From positions 1 through 5,384 of the forward strand of contig JAISXE010000103.1 in assembly GCA_031270615.1 (NCBI GenBank): DNA of 5,384 nt, given 5' to 3'. Below are positions 1 to 5,151 of the stretch, piece by piece. A program made the position numbers and the translations under genes. Origin of the DNA: Spirochaetia bacterium (GTDB lineage: Bacteria; Spirochaetota; Spirochaetia; DTKZ01). The notes below the pieces were generated by a model, which saw nothing but the letters and a program-made list of their open reading frames with translations, did not search any database and had not been told where the DNA came from. Position 1 is the stretch's first letter, and each line of letters starts with the position of its first letter.

Positions 1-270
1 GATAAGCACGTTGGACAGCGCCACAAGGCGCAGGGCTATTCCGCCCTGCGACATAATCTCGCCCGCGAGGATAAAAAAAGGAATGGCAAGCAGGGCAAAC
101 ACGTTGATGCCTCCCAGGATTTGCTGAAAAATAACCGACACGGGTAGGCCCAAATGCAGGGCCGTCGCAACCGCGGAAATACCCAGGGAAAAGGCGATGG
201 GCATGCGCAGCAGAATCAGCAGGAAAAAAGACCCCAAAAGCAGGGTGGCCGCGAATGTATTAGTTATCAT
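1..270 (-). CDS. dctM: TRAP transporter large membrane subunit DctM (N-terminal part, cut by window edge)
   Basis: This is the large, channel-forming membrane subunit of a tripartite ATP-independent periplasmic (TRAP) transporter, which imports organic acids with a sodium or proton gradient. Only the first 90 codons are present; family members are usually about 425 residues, so most of the gene lies beyond position 1. I translated it directly: the start MITNTFAATLLLGSFF leads into a first hydrophobic segment, then RMPIAFSLGIS, and at about residues 63-76 the hallmark FALLAIPFFILAGE of the DctM family. The ATG at 270 is preceded by AAGGA at a 6-base distance and overlaps the last 11 bases of dctQ, so the two are probably translationally coupled. 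The substrate cannot be read from this part. Confidence 0.94.
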   Translation of the reverse strand, partial: MITNTFAATLLLGSFFLLILLRMPIAFSLGISAVATALHLGLPVSVIFQQILGGINVFALLAIPFFILAGEIMSQGGIALRLVALSNVLI

Positions 271-727
271 GTTTATTCCTTATAAGGCGCTCCAGCGCAA
301 AGACAAGCATAAGAATGCCCGTAACCGGAGCGGCAAGATAAAACCATGCTGCGGGAATTCCCAGGCCCGGCATCTTGTTGAGCATGCCGATTTTCGTAAT
401 CTCAATTCCCTGCCGGAAAAACAGCGCGGAAAACCCTATAATAAGCAGTACGCAGAAAATCTTGACGGCGCGTACAATTTTTTTGGGAACGAAAAAATCA
501 ATAATGGTAAGACGCAGATGGGAATCATCCCGCAGGCCAAGCGCCCCGCTCAGGAGCCCCATCCACACCATGATCATCAGGGAAAGCTCTTCTCCCCATG
601 CCGGGGTTTTGTTGAGTACATAGCGGCCGAACACAATCCAGGCTACGACCAGCACCATGAGGCACATAAAAACCATGCACAGGGCTTCCACGGCCGCATA
701 AATTTTATCCACAATTTTTTGCAGCAT
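260..727 (-). CDS. dctQ: TRAP transporter small membrane subunit DctQ
   Basis: This is the small, four-helix membrane subunit of the TRAP transporter, which in this family associates with DctM and supports docking of the periplasmic receptor. The 155-residue product has hydrophobic segments at about residues 15-33, 48-64, 87-104 and 125-144. The family signature is clear at residues 42-71: PAWGEELS, a hydrophobic run, then GLRDDSHLR, matching the conserved W-x-E-E and charged (D/E)-x-H-(I/L)-R pattern of DctQ. I chose the ATG at 727 because GGAGG stands 8 bases upstream and because the frame can otherwise only be extended by 29 non-conserved residues. It follows dctP by 155 bases and its end overlaps the dctM start by 11 bases. 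Length is normal for the family. Confidence 0.94.
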   Translation of the reverse strand: MLQKIVDKIYAAVEALCMVFMCLMVLVVAWIVFGRYVLNKTPAWGEELSLMIMVWMGLLSGALGLRDDSHLRLTIIDFFVPKKIVRAVKIFCVLLIIGFSALFFRQGIEITKIGMLNKMPGLGIPAAWFYLAAPVTGILMLVFALERLIRNKHDN

Positions 728-799
728 ACGCTGAACCTCCAAAAAGGCATGCCCCCACCGGAGGCATACCCTTTTTTCAAAATTTCTTGTGGGAATTAT

Positions 800-835
800 T
801 ACCAATGTCAACAAGTCAACTCGTTGACATTGGTA
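800..835 (-). promoter_or_regulatory. Perfect 13-bp inverted repeat between dctP and dctQ
   Basis: Bases 800-812 and 823-835 are perfect reverse complements (arm TACCAATGTCAAC), separated by a 10-base loop. The loop carries a second GTCAAC (815-820), which can instead pair with GTTGAC at 823-828, so two hairpins compete. Read in the direction of the operon there is no U-run after the stem (AATAATT follows), so it is not a classical terminator. On the plus strand TATTTTT follows, but no gene reads that way. A role in mRNA processing or stability, or as an operator, is inference. Confidence 0.6.
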
Positions 836-847
836 TTTTTAGAGAGA

Positions 848-879
848 AGTTGTTTAGAAACCGAGGTTTCAAAACAACT
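848..879 (-). promoter_or_regulatory. Hairpin directly after the dctP stop codon
   Basis: Arms 848-861 and 866-879 pair over 14 positions with a single A-A mismatch (856/871) and a four-base loop (862-865). The stem starts 3 bases beyond the dctP stop codon. On the mRNA the stem is followed by a mixed pyrimidine run (TCTCTC), not a pure U-tract. A 3' stabilising structure that protects the dctP message, or a leaky terminator that lowers dctQM expression relative to dctP, is the simplest reading. Confidence 0.6.
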
Positions 880-882
880 CAA

Positions 883-1896
883 TTATTTCGTGTTCTGAAT
901 ATCCTTGATGACCCCTTCAAATCCTACGCCGTACTTCGTGTACAGGGGCAGAACGGCTTTCTGCCAGTCGGCCACATCGCTGATTTCAATGACGGTGACG
1001 TTTTTCTTTTTCAGGTCATCAATGGCGGTATCCTCGAACGCGACGGTTTCTTTTGTCACCTTGTCCGAGGCCTGTTTGATCGCCTTTGTCATAAGCTGCC
1101 TGTCGGCGTCGCCCAGCCGCTGTTCCCAGGTTATCTGCGAAGCGATTACCAGCCCCGGGGGGGACATGTGCCGGTCAAGGGTGATGTAGGGCGCCGGTTC
1201 GTAGAACGCGTTGGATGCGTATCCGGCTATGGTGTTTTCCGCGCCGTCAACAACGCCGGTTTGCAGCGAGCTGTAGAGTTCGCCGTAGGAAATAGGCGTG
1301 GGAGAGCCGCCGAGGGCGGAAATCATTTCCATAAAAATTTCGTTCTGGGGAACGCGGAGCTTCATGCCCTTTACGTCTCCCAGCTTCCGCACAGGTTTCT
1401 TCGTCGTAAAAATGTGCCGCGCCCCGTCATCAAAGAACGCCAGGGATATCATGCGGGTTCCCCTTTCTGTGGAAGCGTCCATAATCTTCTGGCCGATGGG
1501 GCCGTTTAAGACCTTCCACATATGGTCGCGGGAGTTGAAAATAAACGGAAGCGCGATGATGGCCATTTCCTTGACGCCGAAATCCAGCATTGCGCCGGAG
1601 TTCGCGCGGAAGAAATCAAGCGCGCCCTGCTGGGCGGACTGCATCTGCTCCCGCTCGTTTCCCAACTGGCTTGAGGGGAAAATCTCGATGCTGATGCGGC
1701 CCTGCGTTCCCTCGCTGACGAGGCGGGCGAACTCATACCCGCCTTTCGTGATGGGGTGTTCCGCCGGGTTCAGCTCTCCATAGCGCAAATTCATCTTCTG
1801 GGCGGCCCCGCCGCCGCCTTCGCTTGCGCCTCCTGCGAATACCATTCCTGAAAAAGCAAAGACGCAGCACAACGTAACAAGAATAATCCGTTTCAT
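883..1896 (-). CDS. dctP: TRAP transporter periplasmic substrate-binding protein, DctP family
   Basis: This is the secreted receptor that captures the substrate, typically a small organic acid, and delivers it to DctQM. The 337-residue length is typical. Residues 1-21 are a signal peptide with a basic start (MKR), a hydrophobic core and a cleavage site after VFA; no cysteine fits a lipobox. A flexible glycine-rich linker (about 22-33) follows. Family motifs include IEIFPSSQLGNERE (70-83), KGMKLRVPQN (176-185) with Arg181 at the place of the conserved arginine that binds the substrate carboxylate, and GELYSSLQTGVVDGAEN (205-221). The ATG at 1896 has AGGAGG at a 5-base distance. It is the first gene of dctPQM. 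The ligand cannot be settled from motifs alone. I found no convincing promoter hexamers upstream. Confidence 0.95.
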   Translation of the reverse strand: MKRIILVTLCCVFAFSGMVFAGGASEGGGGAAQKMNLRYGELNPAEHPITKGGYEFARLVSEGTQGRISIEIFPSSQLGNEREQMQSAQQGALDFFRANSGAMLDFGVKEMAIIALPFIFNSRDHMWKVLNGPIGQKIMDASTERGTRMISLAFFDDGARHIFTTKKPVRKLGDVKGMKLRVPQNEIFMEMISALGGSPTPISYGELYSSLQTGVVDGAENTIAGYASNAFYEPAPYITLDRHMSPPGLVIASQITWEQRLGDADRQLMTKAIKQASDKVTKETVAFEDTAIDDLKKKNVTVIEISDVADWQKAVLPLYTKYGVGFEGVIKDIQNTK

Positions 1897-2544
1897 GTAA
1901 TCCTCCTATTTTTTTTGCCCTCGCGGGGGCTGTTTCCCAATTAAGGTTAGGCGGAGGAGAAGCACCGGATTCGGGCCGGGAGGCAAAGGAGGCGCCAACG
2001 GCTTTCAGGACCGGCAAGGCCTTCGGTGTCCTTTGGCCGATTGGTGAAAAACAACGCCGCCCCATCCCTCTCCGCTGCGGACCATAGAGGCCCCCATAAA
2101 TGCCCCGCTGGCCCTCGGCGAAAGCATGATGGAATTATTGCCTTTCCGAACCCCACCCGGCAAAACACGGCAGGAAGAAAAAATCCATGCCCCGGGAAAA
2201 CGGGATTCCACCCAATCATTCCAGTCAGCTTCCTGTAGAAAACAGGCTCAAAAGTCGCAACCCTCTCCAGCAGCTTTTTGTCCCTTCCAGGTATCAATCA
2301 TATCCACAGCATGAAGGCCATTGTAGATTCATTTTTCCGTTTTGGCAAGGCCGCGGCTCAGAAGCAGGATAAACCCATAGGAATTTTTTACCACTGACCA
2401 CACAGACAAAAAGCCGACGAAGAGGATGATTTTTGGGAAAAAAGTCCGTTTTTCCGTGTTGACAGTGGTCCTCTTTCCGGTCCTCCGCCTTCGTGACGGC
2501 CCTTGTGCCTGTTAAGGTCAATGCCTATGGGTGCGGGCAGCCTT
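1897..2544. other. 648-bp gap between lrgB and dctP without a convincing gene
   Basis: No recognisable protein or RNA was found here. The minus-strand open frame at 1947-2297 has only a TTG start and an arginine-, proline- and tryptophan-rich translation of no known family. A short plus-strand frame open from 2239 to 2397 has an ATG at 2311 and would end MKAIVDSFFRFGKAAAQKQ plus nine residues; a minus-strand frame over about 2245-2320 contains AVDMIDTWKGQKAAGEG. These look protein-like but are too short to name and may be gene debris. Next to the dctP start, a small GC-rich palindrome (1918-1931) lies beside an A/T run. The promoter for dctP should be in this gap but I could not place it. Confidence 0.5.
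2390..2469. repeat. Imperfect long inverted repeat downstream of lrgB
   Basis: The left arm (2390-2418) begins ACCACTGACCACAC. The right arm (2444-2469), read on the opposite strand, begins ACCACTGTCAACAC, with 12 of 14 bases identical. The similarity continues as an AAAAA run followed by a CGAC/GGAC block, with small length differences. About 25 bases separate the arms, and a smaller hairpin (2436-2442 with 2449-2455) competes with the right arm. It lies 76 bases beyond the lrgB stop, so it could mark the end of the lrgAB transcript, although no U-tract follows. It could equally be a dispersed repeat. Confidence 0.5.
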
Positions 2545-3237
2545 TCACAAAATAACCTTTATGATGAGCGGCGTCAGAATCGATGTCGCCAGGCCGTTCA
2601 GGCACAGGCCGAGGCTGGAGAAGGCCCCTTCGGCATCCCCCTGTTCAAAGGCCCGCGCGGTGCCAACGCCGTGGGCGGCGATTCCCATTGCGAGGCCGAA
2701 GGCCGATTCCTCGGTAACGCGCAGAAGGTGCAGCGCGGCGGGGCCCACAACCGCGCCCAGCACCCCCGTGAGGATGACCATAACGGCGGCAAAGGAGGGA
2801 ACGCCGCCCAGCATTCCGGCGATTTCCATGGCGATGGGAGTCGTCACCGATTTAGGCGCGAGGGAAACCACTATCGCGGGGTCCAGGCCGAAAAGCACCG
2901 CGGGAACGGCCGCGGAAACGATCCCCACAAGGCTCCCGAAAACCGTGGTTAGGACAATCGCCCCGGCTTCCCCGCGTATTTTCGTGAACTCGCGGTACAG
3001 GGGCACGCCCAGGGCGACCACCGCGGGGGCCAGAAGCGCCATGATAAAGTCTCCCCCCCGGCGGTATTCCGCGTAATCAACATCCGCGGCCCGCAGAATC
3101 GCGATAAGGACGACAATGGAAACAAGCACGGGGTGCGCCAGGGATGAGCGGGTCCTGCGGTAAAGGCCGAGGGCCGCGGCGTACACGACAAAAGTCAGCG
3201 CGGCAAAGGCCGTGGGAGAAGAAAAAACCCCGCGCAT
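2545..3237 (-). CDS. lrgB: LrgB/CidB family membrane protein (LrgAB system)
   Basis: This is the larger integral membrane partner of the LrgA/LrgB (CidA/CidB, YohJ/YohK) system. The family was first linked to murein hydrolase export and cell lysis; later work in Bacillus and Streptococcus mutans showed pyruvate uptake by homologous pairs. The 230-residue length is normal. Conserved stretches are LLAPAVVALGVPLY (68-81), LAPKSVTTPIAMEI (126-139) and GIAAHGVGTARAFE (185-198), the last two being the strongest family signatures. Most of the rest is hydrophobic, consistent with about six or more membrane helices. The ATG at 3237 follows the lrgA stop codon directly (TAAATG), with GGGCGGGAT just upstream as a weak ribosome site, so translation is probably coupled to lrgA. 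Confidence 0.94.
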   Translation of the reverse strand: MRGVFSSPTAFAALTFVVYAAALGLYRRTRSSLAHPVLVSIVVLIAILRAADVDYAEYRRGGDFIMALLAPAVVALGVPLYREFTKIRGEAGAIVLTTVFGSLVGIVSAAVPAVLFGLDPAIVVSLAPKSVTTPIAMEIAGMLGGVPSFAAVMVILTGVLGAVVGPAALHLLRVTEESAFGLAMGIAAHGVGTARAFEQGDAEGAFSSLGLCLNGLATSILTPLIIKVIL

Positions 3238-3603
3238 TTAATCCCGCCCCGTGGCCTTTCGTTTTTTCCCAGTAACGATCCGGTGGAAAACCCCTGTCAG
3301 GCCCAGGACGCAGAGGGTGCTCAAAACCGTAATGCCCAGAATGGCCGGCCCGTCTTTTTTCAGCACATCAAAGTATTCCATAAAGCCCACTCCCACAGGC
3401 ACAAAGAAAAAAGCAAGGTTGCCGGCAAGAAAATCGCCCGCCTCCCGCACCCATTCCAGGCGGATAACCCCCAAACCCAGGCCCAGGGCCATAAGCGCCA
3501 TGCCGATAACGCTGCCGGGAACCGGCAGCCCCAGCAGGGCGGAAAGCGCCTCCCCCGTTACCAGAAGCCCCAGAATTACCGCCATCCCGCGCAGCGCTTT
3601 CAT
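3238..3603 (-). CDS. lrgA: LrgA/CidA family membrane protein (LrgAB system)
   Basis: This is the small membrane partner of LrgB, of the holin-like LrgA/CidA family. The 121-residue product has hydrophobic segments at about residues 6-25, 30-48, 60-77 and 87-107, and a basic tail (GKKRKATGR). The family signatures LPVPGSVIGMALM (26-38) and FFFVPVGVGFMEYFDVL (65-81) are present. I chose the ATG at 3603 because it gives the usual length and starts at the first conserved residues; the frame stays open upstream to a TTG at 3714, but those 37 residues are not family-like. No good ribosome site is visible, yet the ATG overlaps the stop codon of a small upstream frame (ATGA), so it may be reached by coupled translation. 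It probably shares an operon with lrgB and the LUD gene. Confidence 0.92.
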   Translation of the reverse strand: MKALRGMAVILGLLVTGEALSALLGLPVPGSVIGMALMALGLGLGVIRLEWVREAGDFLAGNLAFFFVPVGVGFMEYFDVLKKDGPAILGITVLSTLCVLGLTGVFHRIVTGKKRKATGRD

Positions 3604-3725
3604 GGACACACCAGCCGGCAACAGAAAAGGCCAACACGCAAAACGCGCTCCGCGGGCAGGCCGAAGGCAAGCAAAAGCCGGCCCGTCACTTCGGCCCCCG
3701 CTTCCTGGCCGCAATCAAAAACCAT
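3600..3725 (-). CDS. Candidate 41-residue ORF overlapping the lrgA start (doubtful)
   Basis: This frame starts with an ATG at 3725, and its TGA overlaps the lrgA ATG as ATGA. The product, starting MVFDCGQEAGAEVTGRLLL and ending GLFCCRLVCP, belongs to no family I recognise. The frame is open further upstream, to just after a TAG at 3840-3842, with no ATG, GTG or TTG in that stretch. Its codons there show the purine-first, GC-rich-third pattern of its neighbours (GCC, GGC, GAA, GTG). That suggests the frame is, or was, translated. It may be the 3' part of a gene whose 5' part is the overlapping frame at 3686-3820, broken by a frameshift. An independent mini-protein or chance are the alternatives. 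Confidence 0.28.
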   Translation of the reverse strand: MVFDCGQEAGAEVTGRLLLAFGLPAERVLRVGLFCCRLVCP

Positions 3726-3820
3726 GCCCCCGGCGGCGGCATAAAGCCCCGCAAAGGCGGATAGGCGTCCTCCAGCGGTTTCAAAAGAAGGGCCGCGCGG
3801 ATTTTTGAAAAAAGCACCAT
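3686..3820 (-). CDS. Candidate 44-residue ORF overlapping the LUD gene stop (doubtful)
   Basis: The ATG at 3818-3820 overlaps the LUD-gene stop as TGATG, a typical arrangement for translational coupling. The product begins MVLFSKIRAALLLKPLED and ends FLIAARKRGPK: a hydrophobic start, a proline-rich middle and a basic end, with no family I recognise. It overlaps the frame at 3600-3725 by 40 bases in a different reading frame, so both are unlikely to be intact genes. Together they fill the whole space between the LUD gene and lrgA with stop/start overlaps at both ends. That is why I suspect one gene carrying a frameshift, though this is not shown. Confidence 0.28.
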   Translation of the reverse strand: MVLFSKIRAALLLKPLEDAYPPLRGFMPPPGAWFLIAARKRGPK

Positions 3821-4461
3821 CAGTAGCCCAAGGACTCCCCTATCAGCACAACCGTAAAATCCGTCGCCAACGGCTTCCGCTTCAGCACATGATAGATGTT
3901 GCAGATCCGCGACGCGCCCTGGCAGTCCATGCAGATTCCTGTCTTGACACAGGGGTTTGGCCGGGAAAGCCTCTTGTTGTTCAAAGGGCTTGCAAAACAC
4001 CGGATGCGTTCAAGGGCCGCATCCAGGTCTGTTCGTATCTTGTTTGTTCCCGCGACGGCAATAACTTTTCCGGGGCCAAAAGTCATGGCCGCCACCCGGT
4101 TCCCCGCCCCGTCCACATTCACAAGCCAGCCGTCCAGGGTCATCGCGTTTATTCCAGTAAGAAAAAGGTCGCAGGTAAGCTGCTGCCGACGCACCGAAAG
4201 GACCTCCTCCGGGGAAAGCCCCGGCACCCCGTGGTCCAGGACGAGGCCGCCCTTTGCCTGCACCTTGTCCTGTATGCCCATGCCCTTCACGGTCATCGAA
4301 CCGCCGAAACCCACTTTCGTGCCCGGATTCACGAAACCCATGATATATTCCGCGGCCCTCCCCGCATCCGTAAAATATACCGCCTCAAAAAAATTCTTCC
4401 TCAAAGCCTCCACAGCCCGGTTCGCAAGCGCCTCCTGGTGCCAAACCATGACATCGCTCAT
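3820..4461 (-). CDS. LUD-domain protein (LutC/YkgG-related, lactate-utilisation family)
   Basis: The 213-residue protein belongs to the LUD (DUF162) family, which includes the LutB/LutC components of iron-sulfur lactate oxidation in other bacteria. Stand-alone members like this one have no settled biochemical role. Visible signatures are GFGGSMT (51-57), the block from LTGINAMTLDGW to NVDGAGNRVAA (101-125) and VIAVAGTNKI (133-142). Near the C-terminus four cysteines (171, 177, 180, 187) sit in the pattern C-x5-C-x2-C-x6-C, which suggests a metal or Fe-S site. The ATG at 4461 has GGAGG 8 bases upstream and a strong promoter before that. It is first in a probable operon with lrgA and lrgB, consistent with a role in pyruvate or lactate handling. 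I am sure of the family, not of the reaction. Confidence 0.93.
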   Translation of the reverse strand: MSDVMVWHQEALANRAVEALRKNFFEAVYFTDAGRAAEYIMGFVNPGTKVGFGGSMTVKGMGIQDKVQAKGGLVLDHGVPGLSPEEVLSVRRQQLTCDLFLTGINAMTLDGWLVNVDGAGNRVAAMTFGPGKVIAVAGTNKIRTDLDAALERIRCFASPLNNKRLSRPNPCVKTGICMDCQGASRICNIYHVLKRKPLATDFTVVLIGESLGY

Positions 4462-4496
4462 ATTTTATACCTCCATGCATCAAATTGCCCACCGTT

Positions 4497-4527
4497 ATTA
4501 TACCAAAACCTTCAGAATACCGGTAAA
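4497..4527 (-). promoter_or_regulatory. Sigma-70-type extended -10 promoter of the LUD-lrgAB operon
   Basis: On the minus strand TATAAT (4502-4497) is a perfect -10 box, preceded by TGG, which makes it an extended -10 element. A weak -35 is TTTACC (4527-4522, 19-base spacing) or TTACCG (18-base spacing). Transcription should start near 4490, giving a leader of about 30 bases before the ATG at 4461, with the ribosome site at 4470-4474. Confidence 0.7.
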
Positions 4528-4671
4528 TCTTTGATTTTTTTTCCTTGCGCACCACACAAACGCTCTTGGAACCTATTTATGATTCGGAATTTGGGCGCAT
4601 TTGCGGCTGGATGCGAAAACGAAGGCGGACAGCCTGTAAAACGCCGCAAACCCAGGACGCATGGGCGAGCA

Positions 4672-4706
4672 GTATTTTTGTATCCGCGTAGCGGACACAA
4701 AAATAC
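4672..4706. repeat. 16-bp near-perfect palindrome with 3-base loop
   Basis: The arms 4672-4687 and 4691-4706 pair over 16 positions with one A-C mismatch (4682/4696) and a GTA loop. The outer half is GTATTTTTGT and the inner half is GC-rich (TCCGC). The design is A/T-run outside, GC tip and 3-base loop, as in the palindrome at 5109-5151, although the sequences differ. It could act as a bidirectional terminator or be a REP-like element. Confidence 0.65.
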
Positions 4707-4899
4707 GACCAGCCGGGCTTTTCGGGGGTTCCGCCCTCCGCGCCTGCTCCGCAATCGCTCCGGGCCGCTTCGCGCCCCTACAATCGCCCTGTTGCCTTAT
4801 TTCTCACAATGCCTTTCTATGGGCTCTCGCCATGCGGCCCGCACTATAAACACGCTTTCGCGTGCCGCATAGCGGCGTCTTGCGCGCCCAGGGGCTATT

Positions 4900-4919
4900 C
4901 AATCCTGAAGACAGGATTG
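4900..4919 (-). terminator. 8-bp hairpin downstream of tRNA-Gly, possible transcript end
   Basis: CAATCCTG (4900-4907) and CAGGATTG (4912-4919) pair perfectly across a four-base loop. It lies 66 bases beyond the tRNA 3' end in the direction of its transcription and is the closest clean hairpin. There is no U-tract after it (AATAGCC), so intrinsic termination here is uncertain. Confidence 0.35.
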
Positions 4920-4985
4920 CCGCTTGCCCATGCACCCCGGTTTTTTCCGAATCTTGAACAGGTTCCTCCAGTCAGGACGGCACCT

Positions 4986-5056
4986 AGCGAGCGAAGGGAG
5001 TCGAACCCTCGTCACAAGCTTGGGAAGCTTGGGTAATACCGTTATACGACGCTCGC
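4986..5056 (-). tRNA. tRNA-Gly, anticodon CCC
   Basis: The 71-nt cloverleaf folds completely. The acceptor GCGAGCG (5056-5050) pairs perfectly with CGCTCGC (4993-4987). The D-arm stem is GTA/TAC, and the anticodon stem CAAGC/GCTTG encloses the loop TTCCCAA, giving anticodon CCC, which reads GGG codons. The variable region is four bases. The T-arm stem is GAGGG/CCCTT (one G-T pair) with loop TTCGACT. The discriminator base is U, as expected for bacterial glycine tRNAs. The body, with TCGTATAACGG in the D-arm region, resembles the bacterial tRNA-Gly type with UCC or CCC anticodon. CCA is not encoded, so it must be added after transcription. Confidence 0.95.
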
Positions 5057-5079
5057 AACTATAAAAACAAGACAACCAC

Positions 5080-5108
5080 AGTATGCACGAAAAAACCAAG
5101 CGCGTCAA
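5080..5108 (-). promoter_or_regulatory. Promoter of tRNA-Gly
   Basis: On the minus strand TTGACG (5108-5103, 5 of 6 matches to the -35 consensus) is followed after exactly 17 bases by CATACT (5085-5080, 4 of 6 matches to TATAAT). Transcription would start about 15-20 bases before the mature tRNA end at 5056. The -35 box begins immediately next to the large palindrome at 5109-5151. Confidence 0.7.
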
Positions 5109-5151
5109 GCGGCGATTTTTGGCGGGGCGCAGCCCCGGCAAAAATCGCCGC
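5109..5151. repeat. 20-bp near-perfect palindrome with 3-base loop
   Basis: The arms 5109-5128 and 5132-5151 pair over 20 positions with one G-G mismatch (5122/5138) and a GCA loop. The outer arm is GCGGCGATTTTTG and the tip is GGGGC-GCA-GCCCC. It touches the tRNA -35 box. REP-like extragenic element, upstream terminator and regulator site are all possible. The outer word GCGATTTT recurs at 5364-5371. Confidence 0.7.

Larger units (their letters stand above)
4540..4985. other. 446-bp gene-free region with several hairpins
   Basis: The open frames here have no family resemblance, and no ribosome site stands before any of them. The stretch is GC-rich and full of short self-complementary pieces: the strong hairpin at 4672-4706, CACGC/GCGTG (4851-4864), GCCGC-ATA-GCGGC (4864-4876) and the 8-bp hairpin at 4900-4919. 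The segment about 4710-4790 (GGGCTTTTCGGGGG, CCGCAATCGCTCCGGGC) looks like the low-complexity intergenic sequence often dispersed in a genome. It shares the word CCGCAATCGC with the cluster at 5152-5384. Confidence 0.55.

Noticed and set aside
260..814. Longer DctQ with 29 extra N-terminal residues
   Set aside because: The extension has no family similarity and reads through the intergenic hairpin. The ATG at 727 has a good GGAGG site.
800..840. Rho-independent terminator on the plus strand (stem followed by TATTTTT)
   Set aside because: No plus-strand gene leads into it, so it was kept only as an intercistronic hairpin of the minus-strand operon.
883..1896. DctP as a lipoprotein, because of Cys10 and Cys11
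   Set aside because: The residue before each cysteine is not Gly, Ala or Ser in a lipobox setting, and a normal cleavage site (VFA) follows at residue 21.
2531..3076. 181-residue plus-strand open frame
   Set aside because: It is antisense to lrgB, whose conserved motifs are unambiguous.
3238..3714. Longer LrgA beginning at a TTG
   Set aside because: The extra 37 residues are Arg/Gly/Pro-rich and unlike the family. The ATG at 3603 gives the usual length.
3805..4872. 355-residue plus-strand open frame
   Set aside because: It runs antisense through the LUD gene, whose minus-strand translation matches a known family. The plus-strand product is rich in Arg, His and Pro and matches nothing, as expected for the shadow of a GC-rich gene.
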